A stretch of 32,234 nt of DNA, taken from Akkermansiaceae bacterium (lineage in GTDB: Bacteria; Verrucomicrobiota; Verrucomicrobiia; Verrucomicrobiales; Akkermansiaceae). Shown one piece after another: positions 18,101 to 26,262 of the stretch. The notes below the pieces were generated by a model that was not told the origin of the DNA, did not search any database, and worked only from the letters and a program-made list of their open reading frames with translations. Made by a program: the position numbers and the translations under genes. Numbering within the stretch: position 1 is the first letter of the stretch; the number at the start of each line of letters is the position of its first letter. The DNA lies in assembly GCA_021733795.1 (NCBI GenBank), contig JAIPKB010000044.1, positions 1 through 32,234 on the forward strand. Direction: 5' to 3'.

Positions 18101-21100
18101 GAACGTCATCAGCCAAGACGAGGACTACACTTCGGACCCCTATGTGCTCGTGCAGTTCTTCGACAACGTGGCCCAGGAGTGGGAAATGGCGGTGTATTCG
18201 GTCGCCAGGGAGGACCTGGCCATCGCCGCCCGCGAACTCACCGTTCCGGGAGCGCAAATCCTGAGCGGCGGGGAGATCTCGGTCACGGCACCCGCGCACG
18301 GCTTCCTCGAGGGCGAAAAGGTTGAGGTGGACTTTGCCGGCGAGTTGCAAGGGCTGATCCACGAAGGGCAGTACTTCGTGCTCGCGACGGATTCCAACAC
18401 CTTCAAACTGTCCAATTCCGTGGGCGGAGCCCCGCTCAGCGTGGGAGGCGGCAGCGCTCCGGACGTCAAGATCGTCCGCCTGCACCCGCACACCTTCGAG
18501 TATCGCATGAAGGCGGGAGAGCCGGTCCAGCCGCCCTACCCGCTCGGCGTCGTCATCGGCCTCACCCCGTGCGAGGAGTCGTTCGGGCGCGATGGCTGGG
18601 GCACCGGAGATCCGTCACCGCTGCCGCGGACCTATTGGGAAGACCATCGCGGCCAGGCGTGGTCGGTTTCCGGGGGCAACGAGACGATGGCCGGTAGGCT
18701 GCGTGGCTACTTCTACTATCCGATGCAGCTATCGTTCTGGTTCGACCACCCGCTGCAGGCGGGAACCCAAGTCGACCTGGGCACCTGCATCCGCTTTCTA
18801 CCGCCTGATAGCGCCGACGAGTTCGAGGAAACACCTGCGGACCCGCGGACGATCCGCTACACCTCGACCTGGCCCGCCGACCTCCCGGTGCTCAAGGTCG
18901 GCGAGACGCTGACCTACGCCGGTGGCGAACACCGCGCCGACAACCCGTCCGCACCGGGCTTGCCCGGCGTCATCGGCTGGGCCTCGGGCCGGGTGGTCTA
19001 TGACTCGCTGAACCCCAGGATGGCGACCGGCGCGACGGATTCACCGAACGCCTTTGAAAACTACGCCGCGCGGCTCATTGCGCCGCTCGAAGAAGTGACC
19101 GTGCCGCTCGCCCTAACAGACCAGCAGCAGGCGGCCATCAGCCCGGCCACCGGGATCACCGAGGTCGATGGCATCCGCTGGCGCTTTGCCAAGCTGCCGG
19201 CCTCGTTGAAGAAACGGATCTTTTTCGACCCGGTTGACGGGCTGCTCGGGATCCGCGGGTTCGTCAACGACAAGACGCTGGGTGATCCAACCCTCACTGC
19301 CGCCCCGGCTCCGGTCTATCTGCTCGAGCCCAATATTCTTACCAGGCGTGACCGGTCCGTGCTCGACCGGCTACAGGGAATCACCGAGGAGAGTCGGATC
19401 AGCACCATCATCGGCGGTTCGGCTTGGGGAAATGCGGTGGATCTGTTGCTCAAGAAGAGCCGCAACCCGCAGGACCTGGCCAGCAGCACCCATTCCGCCG
19501 CCGCGCCGTATTTCGTCGGGTTGGAAAAGGATGTCACCCAACAGAATGGCGGCGACCAGCTTGATCCGGACACCGGCAACCCTTTCCCGCTCGCTGATAC
19601 CGCACGCCACCGCAATTCCTTCGGCCCGGGCCTCGCGCTGGTGCCGAGCGCGGAGTTTCTCAATCCGGCCTCGCCGTTGCAGACCGGCTACGTGACCCTG
19701 GTTGAGAACGACGATAAAGACCTAGGCGGTCCGGTCGGGTTGCATATCATCAAGATCGACAAGAGCAAGCGCTACCGCGGCGCGGTCAAGACCATCCTCT
19801 CAGATAACATTTTCGAGGAGAAAATCACCATGCGGCACACCGGCGACTTCGGCGGCAACGGGGACGACATCGTGTACCAGTGGTTCTACCGCGAGGAAGA
19901 CGGCACCGCCGACAGCGCGGCGGGACTGCCACCCGCTTCGGCATGGAAACTTTTCCCGGACCAGAGCGACAATACCATCAAGGGTCTCGGGATGAACCAG
20001 ATCGACCTCGAAGGAACCGGTGGGCTGATCCTGAGCGACAACCTGTTCTTCGTCCGCTACCGGCACCGCAACGATGTCCCTGCGGCCGGGGTCAACGGGG
20101 TCAATTGGGACGGCACCGACTGGGCGGCCAACGGCCAACCGGAACCACCGTCGAAGATCGGCGAACTGTGGGCCGGCGCGGGCAACTCGCCGACCGTCGA
20201 TGGTGCCTACAAGCCACAATTGGCGCAGGGCTGGATCAAGCGGGTGCTCGACCGGATCAACCCCTACGAGGCTCGTTTCGATGACTTCCGCAACAACGGT
20301 GCGCCGGCGACCTACGTCAGCATGATTCAACAGGCAGGCCAGAGCTTCGTCGGGCCGGTCGCTCTCAACCCCGACAAGGATGTCATCGAAAATGTCGGGT
20401 TGATCGAACTCTATCAAACTATCCTCGACCGCGGCATCGGCCTGAGCATCGGGTTGAGCCAGCCAATCACCACGCCCGGCGTGAACAACGCGCTCCAACT
20501 CGCGGCGACCCGGCTCTCGGATTTGTATATGTTGCTCGGCAACGAGGCGTATGCCGATGCCGAAGACCCGCTGGTCGGCTATGGCACCAACAGCGAGGAA
20601 TATGGCAGTGCGGCGCCGTCGATCTTCCCGTTCCAAAACCAAGTGGCCTCAACGCTCAACGAGGAGTTGGCGCTGCTGCGGGGCATGCCGGAAAGTTACG
20701 GCCGACCGGTCTTCAACCGCCTGTTCTGGAATTTCACCAAGAGCGACGGCGAGGTGGCCTACGCGCTGAACTACAACCTTTCCGACGTCAACCTCGACGG
20801 CTTCGTCGATGAAGCCGACGCGATGATCCGCTACCCGCAGGGGCACGGCGATGCGTGGGGGCATTACACGACCTCCCTCAAATCGCACTATGACCTGCTC
20901 CGCCACCCGTTCTTCAACTGGCAGTCCCGCTCGGAGCGCTACAACCTGCTCGATGTCGTGATCGACGTGGATTTCCTCGACGAGCGGAAATTCGCCTATG
21001 CCGCCGCCGCCCGGGCCAAGACCGGTGCCGAGATTGTCCAGCAAACCTACCGCTCGCGCTACGTCGCGGACCCGGACGGCCAGTGGCAGGGCTACACCGA

Positions 21101-23726
21101 TACCGACAGCGACCGGGCGTGGGGTGTGCAGGGTTGGGCACGCCGCGCCGGCCAGGGTGCCTTGTTCGACTGGATGACGGCAAACTTCGTGCTGCCGGCC
21201 GATGACATCGAACACACCGGAGTGGTCAATGAGGCGTTCAAGAAAATCGACCGCACCACCGTGGGGGCGATCTCGACCATTTCAGCGAACCTCGGCAAGA
21301 TCCAGGGGACCTATGACGATGCCAACGCCGGGCTGAACCCGCTGGGATTGTCGGACGACGTGGTGCCCTTCGATATCGATCCAAATTCTTATGTCGCGAT
21401 CGGCAGGGCCGAGGATAACATCCTCCATTTTGAACAGATCTACGGGCGTGCGGTTGCCGCCTTGGATAATGCGACGGCTGTGTTTAATTACTCCGCGGAG
21501 CAGCAGAATCTGATCCGCGCCCAGCAGGATAACGAGGACGTCTTCCGCGCCGGTGTGCGTGAACAGGACCGCGACCTGAGCAATCGCCTGATCGAGATCT
21601 TCGGTTCTCCCTACGAGGGCCAGATCGGCACCGGCAAAGCCTACCCGGCGGGCTATATGGGACCGGACCTGTTCCTGTGGATGTATGTCGATGTCGCTGA
21701 TTTCGTCAAAGGGGTCTCAGTCGCGCAGTTGACGGACAATGGCATGTCTAATTTTCAGGCCAACTTCGCCACCTTTAAGCAAGCGGTCGGCCTTATCGAC
21801 GATGACTACAGGTCCGCGAAATACCCCTACTTCGTGAACGATATTGACCTCGAAGACCCCAGCGCTCCTTCGGGTGACACCAACGTCGTAATCGATATGC
21901 CGCTGACGGCCGACCAGTATACCTTTCAAGCACCGGCGGAGTGGGGACAGCGCGGATCACCGGGGAGCATGCAGGGGACTATCAACGATTTGCTGGCAGC
22001 GGAAGCCGACCTTGCCCTGACCCTCGATAACTACGACAACTACATCAAGGAACTGAAGGACATGGCCGACCTGCTGGAGGCGAAACATGGATTGGCGGCG
22101 ACGACGATTCTGGTGAAAGAAAGGACCCGTGACCAGGTCCGTGATCTCGGGGCAGCCATTGTAAGCCTGACCTTAATAGCCAGAGGTATAAAGGAAGCGG
22201 GCGAATTCAGTGCTGATATTTCCGACGCTATTCAGGCGGGAATGCCTCGGGTCAACGGGCTGTCCAACGACCTTACCTCTATTAACAGGGCTGGCGTTGC
22301 TTTCGCCAGTCGAACCGGGCAGGCCCTTTCGCGTGCTTCGGCAGGTGCGTTGGACGCCGCTGCGCAATATCTTGAAATCACAAAAGAACGCGAGTTTTTC
22401 TTCGGCGATATTGCGATTATTTCTGAAGGCTACAAATTCGAGATCCTCGAGGCGCTCAAAGAAATCGAGCAGCATCTGCGTCATGACGATGCGTGGCGGG
22501 TGGATATCTTTCTCCACCTGCAGGCCCTGCGGGAAACCTCTGATCAATATCGCGCCGAGTTGCAAAAAGGGCTGCGGCTGCTCGACGAGCGGGAGGACTT
22601 CAACCAGCACGTCGGCGGAGTGACCCAGGAGATCCGCTACCAGGACATGGCCTACCGGAACTTCCGCAACGACGCGCTGCAGAAATACCGCGCCGCCTTT
22701 GATCTCGCCGCCCGCTACGCCTATCTCGCGGCCAAGGCCTACGACTACGAAACGAACCTCGACCCGGCCGATCCGGCCTCGGCGGCGGCGGTCGCCGAGG
22801 AGATCATCAGGGCCCGCAATCTCGGGGTGGTGAACGACGGCGAACCCACCCACGCCGGTGGCGGGCTCGCGGACGCCCTGGCAACCTTGCGCGACAACTT
22901 CGCCGTCCTCAAAGGCCAGCTCGGTATCAACAACCCGCAGAACGAAACCGGCAAGTTCTCGCTGCGTGCCGAGCACTTCCGGATCAAGCCGTCGGGCACA
23001 CCCGTGGTGCCCCCGGAGTCCGATCCGGACGAGTTGTGGCGGCAGGTGTTTGCCGACGCCCGGGTGGCGAATCTGTGGGAAGTTCCGGAGTTCCGGCGCT
23101 TCTGTCGCTCACCGCAGCCGGAGAGCGCCGGCCCGATCCCGGGCTTGGTGATCCGCTTTGGCAGCGAAATCCTCGAAGGGAAGAACTTCTTCGGCAAATC
23201 CCTGGCGGCGGGGGACAACAGTTACGACGCCACCAATTACGCCACCAAGGTGCTTGGGGCAGGGGTGTGGTTCGATGGTTACGACACGTCCTCGCTGGCG
23301 GCGGCACCGCGGGTTTACCTGGTGCCCGCGGGCGCGGATATCATGACCATCCCCCATGATCCTGACCTTGCCACGCGGGAGTGGAATGTGGTGGATCAGG
23401 CGATTCCCGTGCCGTTCCCGACGGGCGATACCGACCTCGTCGATCCGTCATGGATCCCGGCCGCCGATAGTCTCGATGGGCCGCTGGCGGAGACCCGCAA
23501 GTTCAGCCGCTTCCGCGCCTTCGGCAACAACTCGGCCGCAGCCACCGCCGACGAACTCGCCTTCGACACCCGCCTGGTCGGCCGCTCGGCGTGGAACACC
23601 AACTGGATCCTGATCATTCCCGGCACCACCCTGCTCGCCGATGGCGAGGCCGGACTTGACGAGTTTGTCAGTCAGGTGCGCGACATCAAATTGTTTTTCA
23701 CCACTTATGGATTCAGCGGCAACTAG
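12108..23726 (+). CDS. Giant secreted protein: propeller, LamG, FG-GAP and Tc-toxin-A-like C-terminus
   Basis: At 3872 residues it fills over a third of the window. The ATG at 12108 is 7 nt after the previous stop; an in-frame ATG at 12135 also leaves the signal peptide (RRSLTCLLTLVLSSGLFAA) intact. Order of parts: residues about 35-730, beta-rich with SBBP-like strips (VFVSGQF, LFISGYYN); about 829-1035, LamG; 1501-1802, six FG-GAP units; about 1803-2050, a conserved-looking scaffold (RFNPQIYDRS, GPIIPVN, YNPNEEHALIAPS, DPYVLVQFFD); about 2055-2118, a small HGFLEGEKVEV...NTFKLS module; 2893-2904, an EF-hand loop DVNLDGFVDEAD; about 3285-3560, long helices; 3560-3872, beta-rich C-terminus. 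The helices enclose AGMPRVNGLSND (3377-3388), and the C-terminus ends WILIIPG...DIKLFFTTYGFSGN, which together recall the pore and TcB-binding parts of Tc-toxin A subunits. It is probably a surface or released giant. The toxin-like reading is inference; the lower domains are clearer. Confidence 0.88.
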   Translation: MSLSLFPVPMNPIHTSPHRPRFSRRSLTCLLTLVLSSGLFAAQTYLEEVGQGTGEVVGMATSASSGYTYILNNSEFTSGPGIISIIDSGGNVLKDALGNPVRVTLSGTFKATHIAAGRSTEGNDAIFVVATSTGFGVPLDIWKYVRNGAIIALDDYQDFTATGGNAVITDIAASNPPSGDADLFISGYYNAGTIDNKNANTFVGNVGSFVAQIDGKGFAKTWERSWGVQASSLELVVANTLVDPASRTAANPAGVERPWKQFAPNVEPQASHPTEKWPHHDFNPIGPPRKDYLVEDLSSSFTGDLYGRVIGIKSWNTGDGSIVLKPGNTLTFYGVFAWDLYESGNGVAWTQETAGFLDPSTGGSRPLRDGTGLGRMINDADGISGPNAVWGGWLDYSPTATALMPSWQLSQSLPNPKLAVDESGNVFVSSVSPTASFAAGSEITVTVDSDYDPSFGYFPRATGTGPFTFKINTSTYANDLKYRVSLPTLGLGLSAHGDLPLNGAYPYVLKFSSSGATENRIYTGPEVATTIARMGASGGSLFTLEQLSTRCSIRKIQTATLAPASGGGASFKLKTSGALTPVSLSVASADRGVFVSGQFSGSELEFTGTSGVPTTLSNLGTTTYFLGKLDPSLAWSQVKRAPNAPGPSNVNNAYLNWNPVSAKLNYSGAIANGAFTIGDPGTENSLGPFGNTAWGKFYTELNSNLEYAENIYLTVESVYGAPSDIKPHYGKQRAEENRAVTVSVPLHVYEDASGNPLVNPTDAQIESLAVTRHTVTGYTISAPDDPNVEAITGTGREVSFTLKRDTEVAFHWTTEYAITVASDLTGTGRALARWQLDDPAGTDVAEDSAGNDYPALVQGNVTFGAAGAAAHTKTAAQFDGIASHLRVPFNPDLSPASFSVAMWVKPGRTNDLQYLYNNRTDPAGNGGGASIFIYNGTWSLNSYATSNSNSINISGATVGAWTHLVGTFDAKTSTLSLWIDGVLAESGVVENARNTAGDLFVGAKNPTDAPFDGSIDDVLLFNRALIASEVARVMKRGESTTGLSSGASGNPSPETKKHWVEENGLFTAFIDGTVTDPDDYGTRYVVTGYRVSGSASDAGFVPFSSIETRQQVPQFVVDGAGTITYEWGVQHRVQVGTSSTASQGLPEIRVVSSPNPAMPQADRAGSGTFWFDLGTGLRVGGLPDVPHSLSLRDVLSATGALEGIGPNFQNDGNFKYHPIAALTEGATVVWDYGATIYRQAVSIGKPAALTVANPFGFDAIDVLTPGIISQINTALPPVVTALLDRPSPPAGSTAADMQVWDKVTRQSYPVRPGRFLLEWQKNDSSGGVIVTEITAGFPGDAIAHRAFEKRAALPVFPGARRDYRYLFHEAMPPVDLDPDKTDGTALLNLAYSSSATPARADGGSFSFSLPAGADAGSAVGRHVLVFSKAPSGATAVGDTTRETLAVKVLESRLWNGTSGWKPPTFVASTNDGARIYLPADGSHISQGIVKSNLNGASSEHVAIGDLDGDGDSDVVVDSGVFLNNGTDAPFEGVTASGFVIPQYENTSVDVTIYSIVLGDVDGDGDADMIVVTANFPDQLYRNNGSVTPFEGVTPSDLPGYLGNTFSGVLADVDGDGDLDYVAGTEVGCDLLVNDGNGNFAAAVSVSGSQWTSSVAVGDLDRDGDLDIVCGNAYTGPSNYFLNNGTATPFAGVSPGDFPTEDIESAVALADVDGNGTLDFVTEDFLYPNNGTAEPFLGVTKLALPGGDIGGFFGDAGFTLGDMDGDGDPDLLRGGNLYLNNGSATVFSSVAALEYEPPFQVSSVVLLPAIPVAETLIAPKTIGRKVASTADTAALGTGFVVTGETSRFNPQIYDRSLIAAAGPIIPVNKHFTGNAEDDLTVVWYERADGILWPYQAEHYPNVEWPTVSNVTTAPGGGGAPLDRIVIASRLGSEGMNDLLYNQASFDPQRYSDVTIYHQPDPAKPGYNPNEEHALIAPSLKFLDTANPPPTAFALRAGDLNVISQDEDYTSDPYVLVQFFDNVAQEWEMAVYSVAREDLAIAARELTVPGAQILSGGEISVTAPAHGFLEGEKVEVDFAGELQGLIHEGQYFVLATDSNTFKLSNSVGGAPLSVGGGSAPDVKIVRLHPHTFEYRMKAGEPVQPPYPLGVVIGLTPCEESFGRDGWGTGDPSPLPRTYWEDHRGQAWSVSGGNETMAGRLRGYFYYPMQLSFWFDHPLQAGTQVDLGTCIRFLPPDSADEFEETPADPRTIRYTSTWPADLPVLKVGETLTYAGGEHRADNPSAPGLPGVIGWASGRVVYDSLNPRMATGATDSPNAFENYAARLIAPLEEVTVPLALTDQQQAAISPATGITEVDGIRWRFAKLPASLKKRIFFDPVDGLLGIRGFVNDKTLGDPTLTAAPAPVYLLEPNILTRRDRSVLDRLQGITEESRISTIIGGSAWGNAVDLLLKKSRNPQDLASSTHSAAAPYFVGLEKDVTQQNGGDQLDPDTGNPFPLADTARHRNSFGPGLALVPSAEFLNPASPLQTGYVTLVENDDKDLGGPVGLHIIKIDKSKRYRGAVKTILSDNIFEEKITMRHTGDFGGNGDDIVYQWFYREEDGTADSAAGLPPASAWKLFPDQSDNTIKGLGMNQIDLEGTGGLILSDNLFFVRYRHRNDVPAAGVNGVNWDGTDWAANGQPEPPSKIGELWAGAGNSPTVDGAYKPQLAQGWIKRVLDRINPYEARFDDFRNNGAPATYVSMIQQAGQSFVGPVALNPDKDVIENVGLIELYQTILDRGIGLSIGLSQPITTPGVNNALQLAATRLSDLYMLLGNEAYADAEDPLVGYGTNSEEYGSAAPSIFPFQNQVASTLNEELALLRGMPESYGRPVFNRLFWNFTKSDGEVAYALNYNLSDVNLDGFVDEADAMIRYPQGHGDAWGHYTTSLKSHYDLLRHPFFNWQSRSERYNLLDVVIDVDFLDERKFAYAAAARAKTGAEIVQQTYRSRYVADPDGQWQGYTDTDSDRAWGVQGWARRAGQGALFDWMTANFVLPADDIEHTGVVNEAFKKIDRTTVGAISTISANLGKIQGTYDDANAGLNPLGLSDDVVPFDIDPNSYVAIGRAEDNILHFEQIYGRAVAALDNATAVFNYSAEQQNLIRAQQDNEDVFRAGVREQDRDLSNRLIEIFGSPYEGQIGTGKAYPAGYMGPDLFLWMYVDVADFVKGVSVAQLTDNGMSNFQANFATFKQAVGLIDDDYRSAKYPYFVNDIDLEDPSAPSGDTNVVIDMPLTADQYTFQAPAEWGQRGSPGSMQGTINDLLAAEADLALTLDNYDNYIKELKDMADLLEAKHGLAATTILVKERTRDQVRDLGAAIVSLTLIARGIKEAGEFSADISDAIQAGMPRVNGLSNDLTSINRAGVAFASRTGQALSRASAGALDAAAQYLEITKEREFFFGDIAIISEGYKFEILEALKEIEQHLRHDDAWRVDIFLHLQALRETSDQYRAELQKGLRLLDEREDFNQHVGGVTQEIRYQDMAYRNFRNDALQKYRAAFDLAARYAYLAAKAYDYETNLDPADPASAAAVAEEIIRARNLGVVNDGEPTHAGGGLADALATLRDNFAVLKGQLGINNPQNETGKFSLRAEHFRIKPSGTPVVPPESDPDELWRQVFADARVANLWEVPEFRRFCRSPQPESAGPIPGLVIRFGSEILEGKNFFGKSLAAGDNSYDATNYATKVLGAGVWFDGYDTSSLAAAPRVYLVPAGADIMTIPHDPDLATREWNVVDQAIPVPFPTGDTDLVDPSWIPAADSLDGPLAETRKFSRFRAFGNNSAAATADELAFDTRLVGRSAWNTNWILIIPGTTLLADGEAGLDEFVSQVRDIKLFFTTYGFSGN
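16608..17513 (+). repeat. Six diverged FG-GAP units inside the giant gene
   Basis: Residues 1501-1802 of the giant hold six units built on [VIF]xLGD[VLM]DGDGD.D, with LNNG and PF.GV signatures matching the consensus of the upstream gene's array. Unit lengths vary (about 45-55 residues) and the DNA has diverged, so this array is older than the 156-bp array. It sits between GSHISQGIVKSNLNG and VVLLPAIPV, apparently splitting a continuous scaffold. Confidence 0.88.
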
Positions 23727-23739
23727 CAAACCAACCACC

Positions 23740-26262
23740 ATGAAGATTTACCTATCAAGAATCGAATACCGGGCGGCGGCGCGCCGCCTCTTTCTAACAC
23801 TATCGCTGCTCGGGCTCGTGGCGGCCGCGCGCGGCGCGGCGATTCCCGAACCGGAGACCGTCTTTTTCGGCCGGGTTCTGGCCCGCTCTGGCGGCCAGGA
23901 CCAGGTGGTCAAGGACGGCGCGCTGGTCTGGGTGGTGAGCACGACCGGGGATCAAACGCTTTCGTTCGAGACTCGGCTGGAGTCGCTGGCGGACGGTGCC
24001 TATTCCTACCTGCTCAAGATCCCCCATGAGGCGGCTTCGCTGGGATTGGATCCTTCGTCGGACGCGGTAGTGACGCTGGGGTCAACCGCGGCATCGCATG
24101 GCCACCTGAGCATCACGGTCGATGGCCGGCCGGCGACCATCGTGATCCCTGGCGGAGGAAGTTTCTCCACCGAGCAGTTGCTGCGCGCCCAGACCCTGCG
24201 ACTCGATCTGCGGGTGGATCTCGATCAAGCCGACTCGGATGGCGACGGAATCGACGATTGGTGGGAGGATGCAAACGGCTTCGACAAGCAACTGGCATCC
24301 GACGCGGAGCTCGACGGTGACGGCGACGGACTGACGAATCACGCGGAATTCCTGGGTGGCACGAATCCAAATCTCAACAACAGCGCACCGGAACTGCTGA
24401 CCGGCGAATTGCTCGTTTATGCGGATGGAACCACCGGCGTGCTGCTGCAAACGGCGGACACCGACAGCGCACCCGGTGAGTTGACCTACACGGTGTCTGC
24501 CCTGCCGGTCCAGGGCACGCTCCAACTGCATGAACCGGAAACGACCGTCGCAGTGGGTTCGACTTTCACCCAGGACGATCTCAACCGGGGTCGCTTGGTA
24601 TACGTTCATGAGGGCGTTGAAACTGGCACGCGCCCGGCCTTCCAGGTCGTCGTTCGCGACGAGGATCCCCTGCACGCGGCATCCGCTGGAACCGTCACCC
24701 TGAACGTCTTCCGCTCCGCTGAAACCGGGGGCGTTGCTCTGGACGATTCCCCCCAACGCCTCCAGCGCGACCGCAACCTCCTCCTCAGCCGCGACGGCGG
24801 CTATACGATCTGGGACCTGTTTGATGCACCGACGCCCCGGCATCTCGATCTCTCCGGCTCGGAACGCGCCCAGGTGATCGCGGGCGGGTTTGGGGACGAT
24901 GATCTAACCGGTGGTGCGCAGGCCGACATTTTGGTCGGCAGTGCGGGTGACGACACGTTGCACGGTGGCCCGGGCGCGGATGTCTTTGTCCTGTTGGCAC
25001 CGGACCAAGGCAACGATACGGTCGCCGACTTCCACCCGGATGAGGGTGATGCCATCGACCTGACGCTGGCACTGGACGGGACTTCGACGCTGGCGACCGA
25101 TTACCTGGTCGTTTCCGGCACGTCGCTCGGGATCGATCTGAATGGCGACGGCAGCGGATTCACCGACGTGGTGGTTTCGCTGCCCGACAACCAATTCGGG
25201 GCGGGCGATCTGCGCCGCTTGATCGATGGCGGCAACCTCATCCTGGACGGTATCGGCCTGCCGCCGGTGGTGTTGATCGAAGCCACGTTGGCCAGCGCCA
25301 ATGAGAACGATCCCGCCTCGCCCGGGGTGTTCACCATCACCCGCAGCGGTTCCACCGCTCAGCCGCTTTCCGTGCAACTGACGATCGGTGGGTCCGCCAC
25401 CAATGGTGTTGATTATTCGCTGTTAGGTTCCGGGATCCAGTTCGCGCCGGGTCAGCGATCGCTCATGGTGCTGTTGCGCCCCTTCGTCGATTCGATCCCC
25501 GAACCGAATGAAGTCGTGGAGATCCGGATTGCCACGGGCACGGGCTACGAGGTCGGTTCCGCTGCCAGGGCACAACTCGCGATCATCGACCTGATGCCGC
25601 AGATCGCGATCGAAGCCCTTGAGGGGCTGGCGGTGGAGAGTTCCGCGTCTCCGGGGGCGATCCTGGTCAGCCGCAGCGGGGTGTACGACCGCAGCGTGCT
25701 GGTTCGTCTCACCATTGCGGGAACAGCGATGAACGGGACGGACTACAATACCCTCTCACCTTTCCTGAACCTCGCTGCGGGGCAGACCTCGGCGATTCTG
25801 GAGATCGTCCCCAAGGACGCGGGAGTCGCAATCGAAGGCGCGGAGTCGGTGGTGCTCACGGTCAAGCAAGACCCCGGCTATTTCATCCACGGCCCGGCGG
25901 CGGCCCAAGTCGTCATCGTGGACGACGTCACCCGCTATGAATCCTATCTCGGCGGCGCCCCCGACACCCCGGAACGATTTTCGGCCTACGCGTTCCAAGC
26001 GGGAGCTGGTGGGCCTTCCTCGGGAATCAGCGGGGGATTCCTGCGGGTCGAGGTCAATCGCAACTGGGCGGCCACCGACATCGAATACACGGCGGAAGTA
26101 TCGAGCGATCTGAAGAGTTGGCGGACGGGGCCCGCGCTGGTGACGGACGTGACCCCGGTGGCTCTGACGGCCAGGCAGGTGAACCGGCAGGTGTTTCAGT
26201 CGACTCAACCGGTCGTGGGTGGGGCTAAACTATTCATGCGCGTGCGCGCCGCAAGAAAATGA
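23740..26262 (+). CDS. Secreted RTX-motif, cadherin/CSPG-like and Calx-beta protein
   Basis: An 840-residue exported protein. I start it at the ATG at 23740, 13 nt after the giant's stop, because it directly precedes a signal peptide (RLFLTLSLLGLVAAARGAA); longer in-frame starts lie inside the giant gene. Residues about 165-205 carry thrombospondin-3-like calcium motifs (DSDGDGIDDWW, DGDGDGLTNHAEF). Residues about 217-325 resemble a CSPG/cadherin-like repeat (LTYTVSALPVQGTLQL, RLVYVHEG). Residues about 380-430 contain hemolysin-type RTX nonapeptides (GGFGDDDLTGGAQADILVG, GDDTLHGGPGADVF) and a serralysin-like DFHPDEGDAIDLT. Two Calx-beta domains follow (about 510-620 and 617-728). A C-terminal domain (EYTAEVSSDLKSW...FMRVRAARK) resembles the cytochrome's tail. 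The domains suggest a calcium-stiffened adhesive or structural surface protein. It has a Sec signal and no nearby type I secretion genes, unlike classic RTX proteins. Confidence 0.88.
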   Translation: MKIYLSRIEYRAAARRLFLTLSLLGLVAAARGAAIPEPETVFFGRVLARSGGQDQVVKDGALVWVVSTTGDQTLSFETRLESLADGAYSYLLKIPHEAASLGLDPSSDAVVTLGSTAASHGHLSITVDGRPATIVIPGGGSFSTEQLLRAQTLRLDLRVDLDQADSDGDGIDDWWEDANGFDKQLASDAELDGDGDGLTNHAEFLGGTNPNLNNSAPELLTGELLVYADGTTGVLLQTADTDSAPGELTYTVSALPVQGTLQLHEPETTVAVGSTFTQDDLNRGRLVYVHEGVETGTRPAFQVVVRDEDPLHAASAGTVTLNVFRSAETGGVALDDSPQRLQRDRNLLLSRDGGYTIWDLFDAPTPRHLDLSGSERAQVIAGGFGDDDLTGGAQADILVGSAGDDTLHGGPGADVFVLLAPDQGNDTVADFHPDEGDAIDLTLALDGTSTLATDYLVVSGTSLGIDLNGDGSGFTDVVVSLPDNQFGAGDLRRLIDGGNLILDGIGLPPVVLIEATLASANENDPASPGVFTITRSGSTAQPLSVQLTIGGSATNGVDYSLLGSGIQFAPGQRSLMVLLRPFVDSIPEPNEVVEIRIATGTGYEVGSAARAQLAIIDLMPQIAIEALEGLAVESSASPGAILVSRSGVYDRSVLVRLTIAGTAMNGTDYNTLSPFLNLAAGQTSAILEIVPKDAGVAIEGAESVVLTVKQDPGYFIHGPAAAQVVIVDDVTRYESYLGGAPDTPERFSAYAFQAGAGGPSSGISGGFLRVEVNRNWAATDIEYTAEVSSDLKSWRTGPALVTDVTPVALTARQVNRQVFQSTQPVVGGAKLFMRVRAARK

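Noticed and set aside
12108..23726. Complete Tc toxin locus (TcA, TcB and TcC)
   Set aside because: No RHS-repeat TcB/TcC gene is in the window; only the C-terminal pattern of a TcA-like subunit is suggested.
23641..23739. Earlier in-frame start for the RTX/Calx-beta gene
   Set aside because: It would overlap the giant gene by 86 bases and put 33 residues before the signal peptide; the ATG at 23740 is better.
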